From NCBI RefSeq assembly GCF_964199755.1, contig NC_133903.1, forward strand, positions 5,225,001 to 5,289,000: 64,000 nucleotides of DNA, read 5' to 3'. Under the pieces are notes generated by a model, which saw only the letters and a list, made by a program, of their open reading frames with translations, ran no database searches and was not told the origin of the DNA. Origin of the DNA: Larus michahellis (lineage: Eukaryota > Chordata > Aves > Charadriiformes > Laridae). Below are positions 31,361 through 43,546 of this stretch, piece after piece. Every line of letters starts with the position of its first letter. Positions within the stretch are counted from its first letter, which is position 1. The translations under genes were made by a program, and so were the position numbers.

Positions 31361-33798
31361 TCCTTCCAGGCCTGAGGCAGGCCCGGAGGCCTGCGTACCC
31401 ACGGCGGGGGGGGACGTTTGGGGTGTCGGGGTGCGGGGAGCAGGGCCGCCCTCCCTCCTCCGACACCTTTCTGGGCCAGGGCTGACATCCCCGCTCCCGA
31501 TCCTATTATGGCAATGAGATCAGACATATTGCTGTGCTCGCTTGGTGGGGGGGGGGGAGTTAGGGGGGGCCGGGAGAGAGGCGGGGGGGGGCATAATGAA
31601 ATCTGAGGGCTAATATGGAAAAAATGTAACTGGAAAAAATGCCGTGGTGTGTGCGGGAAGGGGCGGGCGGCGGGGAGCGTCGCGGCCGTGCCCAGACAAA
31701 GGAGCCATCCCGGAGGGGGCTCGGGAAGAGCCCCCTGTTCCCGGCCGGCCCCTTCCCGCTGCCCTGCCCGGGGTTTCGCCACCTCCTGGGTGCAAGGCTT
31801 TTTTATTTTTATTTTGGGGGGGGGGGGGTGGAGTTCAAAGCATTGCACGCTGACCCCCATAGCGCCTGCTAGTCCCCACTGCAGGGGGCCTGCTGCCCTC
31901 CCCGGGGACCCAGAGCCGTGTTTCGGGCAGCCCCTCATTCGCTTTGTTCCCTTTGGGGTGGCGGGTGGCCTTGGGGGGCTGCCACCGCGCCTGGCTACCC
32001 TGGGGACAGATCCAGGCCCCGCGCAGGGGGCTCCGGTTGGGAAAAACGGCGTGATCCTGCTCGGCTTCTCCCGTTGCAGCCGGGGTGAAGTAATCCCGCT
32101 TCCCAGATAAGATGGTGGCTCTGGTAGCGTGTGATGCACGCACGCACCCTCCCGCCCCGCCGAGGAGCCCCGCTTCCCCCCCACCCTGCCTGCCTCCCCT
32201 CCGAATTCGTCCCCCTTGGAGGAGGCTCCGCACTGTGGCGAGGAGCCTGGCTGGATGTGGGGGTGTGCTCCTCCAAAGCACACCCAGGAATAACGGTTCA
32301 TTTAACAGCTCTGAGGGTTTTTTTGCCTTTTAAACTTAATTTTTTTTTTTTTTTTTTAAGCTTGGTTTGGGTAAGGGGGGGATCCCGGACTGCGGCGCGG
32401 GGTCTCCGTGCGCAGCGTGTCCCGCTCACCCCATGGACAGGGACCGCGTTGGTGGTTACCTAGAGTTAGGCTAGAAAAGTCCTTTTGAGTCATCTGACCT
32501 TTCTACTTGGCTTGCAGGAAAGGTGAAGGTACTTCACACTTACGCACTCGTGTCTTTTTTGGATTTTTATTATATAAAAATACCTGTGTGGGTGTTAGGA
32601 GCTGCTCCTCCTGCTTCCCGGGGTGCTCTGGGGCGCTGGAGCCGCTCGGGGCAGAGACCGGGGTGCGTTTGCAAAGCGTCACAAATATTTAGCGGTGATA
32701 GCGGATCCCTGTTGTACTCGGGAACCGAAGTAGGAACGGGGCTGGGAGGGGGGGGGAAAACCAGCCCCAAACATCAGGATTAATGAGCTGGAGCTCTCTA
32801 ATAATAATCGGACTTAGTGCTTCCAACTTCAAAGGGCTGCGCGGACGCTAAGTCCCTAATCCCGGGAGCGCTGCGTTCACGAGTTGTTTTTGTGCGTGGC
32901 TATGCTGCCGGCCGGGGGTCGGTGTGACTTGGGGTGGCTACGTGTAGTCCCACCACCCATGGGAGCCTTGGCCATCGCCCCCCCCGGACTGCAGATGGGA
33001 GGTGATGTGCCCTTGAACCTTCCCCTCCCCCCGCCCTAAACTGCGTTTCACCTTCTGGGGTGTCCGCATGGCATGGGAAAAACTGGGTCATTCGCCGCAT
33101 CTGCTCCCCCCTTGGGAAAATCCGTCGCTGGGGGTCTGCCCGGATGACCCCGAGCCCCAGCGTGGGCGCTTGGAGCCCTGTGATCCTGTGTGGTGGCAGG
33201 ATCAGGCCCATGGTCCCCACACAGTGCTGTCGATGGCTCTGTCCCGGCTGCCCACCCACTCGTCGCCAGCTCCCCTGGCGCTGCCCCTTTCCCAGCAAGG
33301 GAGAAATTCCCTTTTTGTGGGAATTCCCTCTTTTCCTGGCCAGGCGTGCCGGCACCGCACGGTCCCCTTTAACCTCTTGCATACCTCGCGTGGAGGTCAG
33401 TCAGCTTCCCAGCGCCTGCCCTGGGCGGATGGACGGTTCCTGGGCACCCTCTTCCATCTCCAGGAGAAAGCCGGCCTGGCCAGCGGGACCCTCTTCCCAA
33501 GGAAGCCACCCAAGGCTCTGCATGGCCGTGGGGGTGTCCCCGTGGGATCCCTGCTCTCCACGCTGGCTGGCCCGGACCGAGCCGTGCCTGTGCCACTTGC
33601 CTTTCGTTCGTAAGGAAGATGAAGCCCCCACGACAGGAACAGGCTGGGAATTAACCTCAAAATCACGCTTGGCCTGAATTGGAGGAAGAGCAGAGCGTAA
33701 AGCAGTTGCTTTTAATTTTCTCCATGCGTGTGCTCTCTCGGGGCATGGGGACTGGCACAGATAGAGGAATTTGAGGACGTCTTTCCAGCTACCAGTGT

Positions 33799-33799
<1 letters not shown>

Positions 33800-33831
<32 letters not shown>

Positions 33832-33844
33832 GGGGGGGGGGGGG
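33800..33844. repeat. T-run joined to G-run
   Basis: About 31 bases of T (one C interruption at 33811) run directly into about 13 G. Such junctions are prone to sequencing and replication error. Confidence 0.9.
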
Positions 33845-36800
33845 TGCGGACCGTGGCATGAATGCCTGGAGGACCACCCAGTTAGAAAACGAAGCTTGCA
33901 AACTTTTCCCATTGCCTCTTCCTGCCCTGGTCCGTGACACCCCTGCCCTGTGGCAGCGGGGGGGTGGTTATTTCCATCTCTTCTCCTTTGGACATTATCA
34001 CTTTCCTACTGTTCTGGATGCCAAGCAGCCGGCAGCCCCGAGGCCGGAGAGTGTCAGCGTTGGGTCGCAGGCATGGCTTTGCTCTGGGACGTTGCATCAA
34101 TGGCGCTGCGATGCCCTGGGCCGGGGTCTTGTCCTGGCTCTGTGCATTGTCCAAAGGGCAGCAGGGTGAGGGATCATGTCCCGGGCACGCTTTCGCCTCC
34201 ACCCGCTGCTCCGCTGGGAAGGAAAAGCCCCCTCTTTCCTGGAAAGCAGCCCCTGCACTTGCATTCCCTGCTCCCGGCTGCTTGTATCATGCTGCAAAAA
34301 TCCGCCTAATTATTAGGACTGAACAGGGGGAGATTCTCTGCAAATGTCAAACCCGCCTCCATCAGCGGCTGCAGCGGGCAGGGGTTTGGGGGGCACGGCC
34401 AAGGAGCTGGGGCGGGCAGGGTCACGGTGGCTGCATCCTACCCTTGGAGAGCAGCGTGAGAGCAGCGGGTGCTCAGGAGAGACGTGAGGTTGGGTGCCAG
34501 GGTTGGCCTTGGGTGCACTTGACCCTCCGTGTGGCCCAAGGGAAGGGACACGGCGATGCCTTTGGGTGCTGGAGAACCGTCCCCTTTGCGTACTTATTTG
34601 CTGCCTTTTTTTTTTTTTTTGCATGGCGCCGCACCTTATCTGCTCTGGCACCCGAGGAAGTGATAAATCCCCTCTCCGCCACTCCGGAGAGATGTTGTGG
34701 CTGTGGAAGCCCCGATGTGGGAGGTGGTTAGATACGCCTGCTCGCTGTGGGGCACGCCGGGCTTTGGGGCTGCTTGAGGAGTGGGAGCAGGGATTGCGAA
34801 GCCCGTTCCTTCTCACTTCCATTTTGCTGCTGCTTGACAAAATCGCCCGTGTAAACCGCAGCTGGCCTCTTCCAGCTCTTGCTCCGAATCCTCAAACCGA
34901 TGGCAGCTGATGGGCCTGAGCGCAGCCCTGGGGCCAGGGCCAGGGTATTTGCAGAAGGAGACGGGCTGTTTGCATGGAGGGTGAATTCAACCTTTCCCCT
35001 TCCTGTTCCTCCGGTCGGTCGGTCACTCCTGCTGCCCACGCAGCAAACTGCCCGGGCAGCTCCTTTCTTTGAGGTTTGCCGGTGGCTGGGTCAGGGCTGC
35101 CAGTGTGCCGGGAGGGCTGTGCCGTGCCTGCTGCCCGCCGGCTGCCCCCACGGCAGCGGTGCCTCGTGCTCCTCACACCCCGGGTCCGGTCTGTCTGGTC
35201 TGGTTTGGCCTCTTCCTGCGCGGTGAGATGTGTTGGTGGTGAAAACCTGGTCTGGGCGATCTGCAGCTTCGGCAGCAGCCGCTTCATGCCCGCACACGTG
35301 CTGTGCAAATGTGTTTTCGCGGGAGAGTGGGAGGTGGATGGCGAGGGGGATGTCCCCACGCATCCAGGACTGTGCCCAGGTCTCGGCTGGAGAAAGCTGA
35401 GCTTGGACCGAACACGGGGGCAGTGAGTGGCCGCCTGGATGCAGAGCTGGGGGATGGAGAGCGATTTCACGCCGGGAGCGGTTGTGGACACCCACTGGCA
35501 GCACAGCAGCCTCCCGAGCTGGGGTTTGGCCCTGCTCCGCTGCCCGTCGCCAAGTGACATACAGCGGAGGGGAAATACTGTACGGGCAGGGAAGCTGAGA
35601 TGTAAGCGGCTTAACCACGGAGGCTGGGCTATATCCCTGGCCCTCGGGATTGCCACCGGAGCGCGGGTTTGCACAGCAGTGTTTGCAGAGCCTCCCGCCG
35701 GCTGGGGTCGTGGGTCTGCGGCCGTCCATGTGGCATCCCGCTGGGGGCATGCGAAATGCTAAGCGATGCGTGTCCCTCAGTTCCTAGAAGCCATGCGGTG
35801 GGCAGGAAAGTCTGCTGGGGTATCGCATCCCATTCCTGCCCCAAACACCGTGTCACCTTCCCCATTCCTGCCAGGTGACAGCTGCTCCGACTCACCCATC
35901 AGCGATGTTCTCTCGGGCTCCAAGGTGTGCAAAACCGAGAGCAGAGCGGAGCTGAAACCACCCAGATTTCCTCTTTTGAGGTTGCAACTACAGCATTTGT
36001 GGTGATTTTCCCCTTGAGCTGTGCCAGAAACTGGTCCCTCCCTCCAGGGAGCCCCCAGGGAGTTGGTGCGCTGGGGACGGTGACCTTGCTGTCTCTGCTC
36101 TGGGACTATGGTCTCCTGTGGGTCCAGCTGAGAGTAGTGACCCTGTTACTGAGTACCCTGAGATGCGTGCGGGGAGCATCGGCGCTGCTTTCAGAGAGGC
36201 CCCTTTGATGAATACTGGGACTAAGCCCATAAAGGTGGTGGGACGGGAGTTACCTTGGGTTCACCCACAGCCTGGGTCAAGCTGGGGCGGTTGTTTTCCA
36301 GCAGGGCTGCTGGAAGCCCTGGTGTGGCTTCGCCGGTGCGCAGGGCTCGCTGTGTTCAGTGTCGGAGGCAGAGGCTAAAGCTCCGCTGCCACGGTCTTTC
36401 CCCCCCACCCCCCCCCTCCCCGCTCAGTTGCCAAGCCTGAACAAAACAATCCCTGCCTCCACCCGAGACAGGCTGATGACGTCTGCCGGCAGCCTAAACA
36501 GATTATCCCTCCCGCCACGCGCTCGGAGCCAGGAGTCTCTCCTGGTGATGGATTCGGACTTCCCTCGGAGCACGTTTGTGTGGGTGGGGACCGGCTGCGG
36601 AGGCATCCCCAGCCCGCCTGGGTGTCCCAGCACCCCAGTGGGGATGTGGGTGCTCCTGCCACGGGACTGAGTCCAGACTCCAAGAGGAGATGTGGGTGTC
36701 AGCGAAGCTCTCCTGTTCCACCTTGTGCAGTGAGCTCCTGCGGGGCACCGCACGGCCGGCATGGTGCAGCCAAGCAGCCCGCTGGGCTGGCTGGTTTGCA

Positions 36801-39800
36801 TGGGGAGAGGAGGAGGTGAAGGTACCACCAACAAACACTGCAGGCCTGAAAGCCTGTCCAACAGGAGTGCTGGTTGGTGTCACAGCCCACCTCCAGCCCT
36901 GTGACCTGGTGCTCCATGGGCCGTCGGGTGCCCGTGACCTGTCCTACCTGCTGGAAGCAGGTCACCGTGCCCTCTCTGCCCTGCAGCCCTGGGGATGCAC
37001 AGGGGTTCCTGTATCACCCTGTGCTTTGGAAAGTGCTGGGTGCCTCTGCACATCCCAGTCTCCTGGCTGCTGGGAATCGCGTTCCCCATGCCGGTGGAGC
37101 TGCTTGGGGTGGGGTGGTTTATCCGTGCCTGGGCAGCGTCAGCGCAGCAGCTTGACAGCTTCGTGTAAACTGAGCTGGGGCCGCTTCCTTCTCCGCTTCC
37201 TCCCACCCGCCGTGCTGCCAGCCCTGGCCCTGGGCTGGAGGCAAGCGTCCTCCCCCTCGATGCAACGTGGGGCCGTGGGCCAAGGGGACGGATGCAGTGG
37301 CCAGGGCAGTGGCCTGAGAGGCAGGTGAGGGGCTGCGGAGCACCCGCAGCACAGCTCCGGTGGCGGGCCCTGAAGCTAAGCAGGGTCAGGCGGGATCAGA
37401 GGCGGGATGGGATACCTGGGCGTTCCCAGAGGTGCGACAGGAAGTGGAGTGGTGACGTTTCTACCTGAGTCAGCCTCCGTCAGTCCCACGGGATGGGACC
37501 GGGCACTGTGGGGGTCCAACCCGGCCGCACCCCATGCACGGTGGTGCCCCTGGAAGGCACTGTGGCTATATCACCCCAAAAAGGGTGGTGAGGTGCCTGC
37601 AGATCTCCCCCGGGGTGGCTCCGCACCTCCCCGCCGAGGTCGTGGTGGGTGGTTGGCTTCGTCACCGTGAGCCGTGCCGGAGGAACCGGCTCTTCTCTTC
37701 CTGCCTGCCCTGGGAGCGTCATCTCACCCCACCCCAGACGTGGATGCATCGCAGTGCCAGCAGCTGCCCTCCACTCTGCTCTCCATGTCGTTTTGCGGCT
37801 CACCCTTCGGCCAGGTACCGTCTGGATGAAAGCAAAGCCGCCCAGCGCCCAAGCGTCCTGTGTGGCTGCTACTTGTGGGAAAACTGCCCAGAGCTGCCCT
37901 TCGGACATTGCCGGAGTGTGTGGGAGGTGGATGGGGCTCTGCATGGTCAAAGGCATCCTGGGAACCCCGGGGTTGCGCTAATGCGGTCTGTTACCGTGAG
38001 GTTGGACAGATCTGCTTGGACGGGGGAAGCTTTTGCTCCGAGCTCTTGCTCAGTGCTGGGTGTTGCGTTTTCCTCCTCTTGCTGAGCTCTCCGGAGGAAG
38101 CTGAGCTGGTGCAAAGCAACGTGTGGCTCCAGCTCCATCCCGGTGCGGTAACGCTCCTTTGGACCTGCCTCCCGCAGCGGCATCGAGCGGGTTTATTTTA
38201 AACCTCGCTTCAGCCGGGCCATCCCAATGCAGGTGTGATGGGTTTATTTCAGACACTTGGCGCGCCAATTCATATCTCTTTTATTTAGGCTTGTACCTCT
38301 CCGGGCTTTTGCTTGGTTTTAGCTGTAGCTTGTTTTGGTTTGGCTTTAAAAAGCGCTGCCGAGCATTCATCTGTTGGCGGGCGGAACCAGGCTGCCCACG
38401 CCGCCTGGCTCTAACTCATACCTTTCAGCTATTTTGGTTTCAATATCTGAAATTGGACGCTTCTGCCGAAGTAAGTGTAGCCCACTGGTGCTTTTTTATG
38501 ACGCCGGTAGAGAAATGACCGTGCTCTATGTTAAGGGCATGTATTTCAGGTGCTCGGTGCTTTATATACGGTCAGTTGAGACAAAATTGGTGTGGCTGAG
38601 GGCAAAATAACGTCTGCTGAGGGGTGTGAGCCAGGCTGAGGTAGGGCAGGGCTTGACGCCTGTAATACTGGGTTAAGGCTGCTCACTGCTGACCCTGGTG
38701 ATGGCGTCGTCCCCTCTTTGGGTTTTCGCGGTCACTTCGTCCCCGGTGTGGCACTCGGACTTGCCCACTGCCGGTGTTAGCTGTGGATGCTGCTGGGGTG
38801 CTGGGGGTGGCGTGGGACGGTCCTGCCAGGAAGGCTGTGGTGGTGTGGCTTGTGTCAAGGAGAGATTCTGCTCGTGGGGCTTCGCTGGGTTGAGTGCTTG
38901 GCCATGCCCAGGGGCTGTGCTGGGCCACGGAGGGGAAATTCAGGGGACGGAGTAGGGCTGAGCCCCGCAAATGGCTCGGCCGCTGATGGCTCCTTGGGGC
39001 GCCGCCTTGGCGTGGTGGTGCCAAGCGTTGGGGACGCTGCGTCCTGCCTCCACTGTCATCCTCTTCCTCATTCCCAGGTGGTGAAGGCCACTCACAATAT
39101 CTTCTGAAGCACCGGGGTTGCCTCTCGTGGGATTCTGGGGACACCACCCCCCCTTCCCTACCGCAGTGACCCACTGAAGGCACTTCCTGGGTCATCTTTA
39201 GTTATTTATTTGCAATTTTGCCTTTAAAACAGAAGAGAAATTTGGGAAAGGCTGTTGCAAGCGGCCCTGCCCAGGGCACACGGGTGGCCATGGCCCCATC
39301 CCGGTGCGATGAGAGCCCCCGCTCCAAAGTCCACCCCTGGCGTGGGCACGGATGCGTCACGGGTGCCTTTGGGTGGGGGCGCGGGGCGGGCTGCGGCGGG
39401 GCGCGCCGGGGGAGTGGCGGAGCGTGGCTCACCCCGTGGCGTGGGCGGCACGGGGCCGGGCGCAGAGCGGGTGCTGCCACGGCTGGGGGGGTGTCATGGG
39501 GGCCACGGGTGAGCAGGGCGCCAGCATCCAGGTGAGTGGGTTGGGGGGGAGCCAGGGGCACCTGGCTGAACCCCGGGGGGGGCTGCGGTGCCGGCGGGGT
39601 GCCCGTCCGTGCCAGCGATGGCCCCCCCGGTGTGGGTGAGGCTGGTGCTGGTTGTGGGAACAGGCGGGCGCAGGGGTGCCGCGGGCCCCCGTGAGGGAGG
39701 GAGGGAAGCAACTCCCCAAAATTGGATCCCACTCCCAGCATTCCGTTTTCATTGTTTTTAATCCCTTTTAAAGAGAGGGGGAAGGAAGGAAGGAAGGTCT

Positions 39801-41281
39801 TCTCAAATCATGTTTTCCCAGCTGCTGGGAGAGCAACACCTAGAGCTGATATGTCATGTTGTGGGGGGGGCGGGATAAGATATTTTGTTATTTCTTTTCA
39901 CTTTATAAACAGTAAAAGGGCTCCTCCGGCTTGTTTCCAGTTTGCTTACTCAGTGCTTCATGCATTTGACAGTTTTTGGTGCATAGGCAGTTTCTTCTAT
40001 TGTTTGCAGGGATTTTTCCAGAGGGGAAACTTTTTTTTAACATTACAAAACCACAGAAACTGGCAGGAGGAATCCAGGGGAGGTAGTGAATTGGAAACAG
40101 TTTTAAGCTTTAAGGGGGGGGGGGAGGGGGGGGAAGGAAAAGAATGAAAGCAACAAGATTAACTAAAAAATTTCGAGAGGAGCTGGGAGTATCTGTCCTT
40201 GTCACTGTGCGGCCGGGCTGTGCCGGGACTGGATGTTCATGGATGTTTCATGGTGGAAGGCAGCGTTCCCGGACTCAGGGGCTCCTGAAGCTGGATCTGC
40301 CCTGGGTTTCCTCCCTCCTGGCCCATCCTGATACCTCCGCGGAGCCGCCTCGCCGGTGTGGCAATGCCTCGCCACTCTTGCACCAGGATTTGGCCCCAGC
40401 CCTTGCCAGGAATGGGGTTGGCTAATAGTTTGCAGCTTGACAAGCAGCAGGAGCGGTGCCAGTAGGACTTTGCAGGGGACGACATGCCTGGTCCCCATCC
40501 CACCACTCGCCGCGGCGTGGGTTTGCTTCATCCTGGCCACTTCTGTGCCCAAACCAGTGGAAAGAGCCTGGATATTTTTTTTTTTTCCCCACTGATAAAT
40601 GGCAGTGCTGTAAGACATTTCTTTCCGGGTATTCTTTCCCTTTCTCTTCTCGGCCGGCCGAATGAGCTGTTTTCACTCCACCTGGCTCTGACCTTCCTGC
40701 GTGCTCGGCCGTGGAGGAGTGGGGCTGGCAGGGGCCGGCCCTGCGGGGAAACGGGTGCTGGATGTGCGCGGCACGGGAAGCGGCCGCGAGCTGGAGAACT
40801 GCCAGCGCCGGGTAGTTTTTCCTCTCTTAATTAACAAAAGGAAAACATCGAGCTCTCCTTTGGAGTATGTTTTTGCTTTGGAGTAGAGGCACGCTGCCGA
40901 TGGCGAGGGGAAGAGCTTTTGGGGGAGGACGGGCTCTGCAGCTTGGCAGTACCGGGGAGCTGGGTGCTCTGGGCACGATGCCATGCAGAAGCAGCTGAGT
41001 TAGGTGTTTGTGGCTGGGGTTTTACCTCCTCCCGAGTCCTCATCTCGGTCCCGTTTGCGCACAGTGTATGTAACGCCACGGGTTGCCATCAAGCACAGTG
41101 TTCCCCGCACCTGGCAGGGCTGAGTTTCCCTGTGTGCAGGAGCCTGAACTCCGGCAGCTGCCTTCATACTGGGGTCTGGTGGAGTTTCCTGTGGTCCCCG
41201 ACCATCGATCCCCCGGGGTGCTGATGCATGGTGAGCTGGTTTCCTCTGTGCCTGATGTGTTTCTCTGCTGTTTCTTTGCAG

Positions 41282-41359
41282 GCCAAACCCATTTATGGTG
41301 GCTGGCTGCTGCTGGCCCCGGAAGGAACGGACTTTGACAATCCTGTCCATCGCTCCCGG
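41282..41359 (+). CDS. MPRIP: MPRIP second coding exon, start of PH domain 1
   Basis: After a clean acceptor (TGTTTCTTTGCAG) the exon encodes AKPIYGGWLLLAPEGTDFDN then PVHRSR. It ends CGG|GTAAGC in phase 0, 78 nt or 26 codons. The mammalian protein has the near-identical AKPIYGGWLLLAPDGTDFDN. GGWLLLAPEG is the first beta-strand of the N-terminal pleckstrin-homology domain. The exon joins in frame to exon 1 (phase 0) and exon 3 (phase 0). Confidence 0.97.
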
Positions 41360-43480
41360 GTAAGCAAAGCCGAGATGCCGTCTCCCTGTGCCGTGGGTGG
41401 GGGTGGCAGGAGGAGCGGCGAGGGTCCGTCCCTGCCTGCGGGGGTGGCTGTGGCCCCAGGAGTGCCACAGGCACCCCCATGCTCGTGTGCAAACCAGGAA
41501 GCCAGGAGATGTTTCCTGAAGCAGGACTCAAATGCCTTCTCTGGGATGTGGGCAGCAGGCTGAGGTGCTGCAGGTCAGGCTCAGTCCATGCAGTTTTATT
41601 GCCTGATGCTGTTGCTTTTTGATGCCTCGATGTTGCTCTGGTTGGGATCCGGTTGGCCTGACACGTGCCACGCTGATGGGAAGGCTCTCAGGCCAGCAGG
41701 GTGTGGGCTGTGTGGCTCTGAACCATACTGGGACCATCAGCAAGGCTCCCAGCTTCCCTTTGGTGCTTGGAAACAACTACTTTATTTTCTACGGCTCACC
41801 GTGGGCATGCCCGGAGCCCTGGGGGGAGGCTGCATCCCATCCCCTAATGTGGGTAACCCTGTGTCAGGCAGGTCCTGAGGTAAGGAAGGGGCTGAGAGGT
41901 GATTCCCGTTGGCCACAACCCTGCAGATCTCTGAAGCCGAGTGCGTTGGCAGCAGAGACCCACAGACAGAGCGGGGCACGCTCAGCTCCTGCCCAAAGAG
42001 GTTTGCTCGTACCTTGCAGAAACAGCAGCATCATGTGGGGTCAGAGCATCACCCGCTTTCCTGCCCTGGGGGGTGTGATGCCTAGAAGGACACGGCCAGG
42101 CTGACGTCCTTTCACCGCTGGCTTGTGACGAGGACTCCCAGCCTGTCCCCAAGCTGTTCGTCCAGGGAACTTGTTGCTGAGGCCGCCAGGACAGGGCTGT
42201 ATTGTGCGTGGGAGGGATGGCAATGGTCCGTGAACCCTCTGTCAGGCAGCCAAAATGCTCTCAGAGCTGCTAGTAATGAAAAAATCTCTCCTGAGCAAAC
42301 AAGAATTGGGTTCTGAGTTCAGCCTGGGGTATATGGGTCATTATTTGGAGTCACAGCTCTAGTTGCAGGCTTGCTGGCCTGACATCGTGGGGACATGGGA
42401 CTCGGGTCCCTCCTGGAGCGATGGCCGCCTGCTAAGCTGGGGCATGTGGGGGTCTGTGGGGTCCTCAGTAGTTTTGCTTGTCACCGAGCACCTTGGACTT
42501 TGCCCGAAGGCCTGAGAAAAGGGAGATAAGAATTGCTGTACTGGGGCTATGAATCTAGGACCTTTTTTATTTCAGCCTGCTCAACCAGTTTTTGCTCTTG
42601 GCTGAAAACAACCTGGCACACACGAAAAAAAAATGCAGTTTTCCAGCCAGATCAGTTCTCCAATCTGGTTTGCTGTGCGGCTGCAGAAGCAGCGGTGCCA
42701 GCACGGTGCTGGGGGAGGCAGGACCGCCTAGGCAGTGCCACCCCCGGAGACGCAGCCACCATCCAAATCCAGCTGATGCACTGCTGGGGGACATCTGGTG
42801 TGACACCCTGTCACCCTGCAGCACCGGGTGCTGGAATAGACCGTGCGGATGAAGCTGAGGGCTGGGAGCACTTGGTTGGGGGATCTTTCTGGTGTCCTGC
42901 TGGACTTGGGTCCCTTGGAGAGCAGGAGGAGGAGGAGGAAAGTCATGTTTCCTGCCTATAGCTAGAGTCTTTTTTTTTCTATGGTTATTTTTGTCCCCTT
43001 TATGGCTAAACAAGGCCAGCTTGGGGTCTGTCTGAATGGAGAGAGGAGCAGGACGGGGAAAGGACCCCAAAACAGCCACTTCTTGGGTCCTCCCGGAGCC
43101 AGGCAGTAGATGAGCATTGAGCAATGTGGGCTGGTTTGAGCGGAGCCCGGCAGAGCCCTGCCAGATGGCCTGGCAGGACCTTGCTTTGCAAAGCCCCCGG
43201 CACCCTCAGCGGCTGAGTTTGGGGCCTGAGGGGCTGAGCAGAAGGACTTCTGCAACATTCATCACCCTTTAGGAACGGTCCCTGCAGTGTTGGGGGGTTT
43301 CCCCTGCTTTTTTGGCAGCTGTGGTCCAGTGCTCAGTGAGACCTGGGCATGTGCCCTGTTGTCGTGAGTCCCCTGGCCAGAAAGATTTCGGTGCCTTTGC
43401 TCTGCCCCAGCTCTGTGGGGTGCAGTTCCGGTGTCCCCAGTGGGGCCTGCTGTGACCCACCTTGCTGTCTTCTCTTGCAG
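41360..43480 (+). other. MPRIP: MPRIP intron 2
   Basis: Intron of 2.1 kb with GTAAGC and TCTCTTGCAG ends. No element or nested gene recognised. Confidence 0.8.
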
Positions 43481-43546
43481 AAATGGCAGCGTCGGTTCTT
43501 CATCCTCTACGAGCACGGGCTGCTGCGCTACGCCCTCGACGAGATG
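43481..43546 (+). CDS. MPRIP: MPRIP third coding exon, PH domain 1 continued
   Basis: Encodes KWQRRFFILYEHGLLRYALD followed by EM (22 codons, 66 nt). It continues the PH domain with the typical KWQRRFFIL strand and the Leu/Tyr-rich third strand. The acceptor is TCTCTTGCAG and the donor GTAAGT. The sequence follows the human protein directly after ...PVHRSR. The next expected exon (human ...TTLPQGTINMNQCTDVVDGE) was searched for by eye downstream and not found, so it lies beyond the window. Confidence 0.97.

Larger units (their letters stand above)
31016..41281 (+). other. MPRIP: Remainder of MPRIP intron 1
   Basis: Intron 1 runs from 29733 to 41281 (11.5 kb). Beyond the minisatellite it holds a (CTC)n microsatellite (31330-31360), poly-T runs (32341-32357, 34606-34620), a T-to-G homopolymer junction (33800-33844), G-runs near 40110-40135 and a CpG-rich patch at 39.35-39.53 kb that might hold an alternative first exon. 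I recognise no mobile element or nested gene. Confidence 0.65.

Noticed and set aside
30263-31517. Long frames of 378 codons (plus) and 329 codons (minus) over the MPRIP intron 1 array
   Set aside because: Both are periodic translations of the minisatellite and lie in an intron. Openness on both strands reflects the repeat unit, not coding.
31186-32301. 371-codon minus-strand frame in MPRIP intron 1
   Set aside because: It lies in very GC-rich DNA, crosses poly-T and (CTC)n tracts that are translated as Lys and Glu runs, and overlaps other long frames. Best explained by low stop-codon density.
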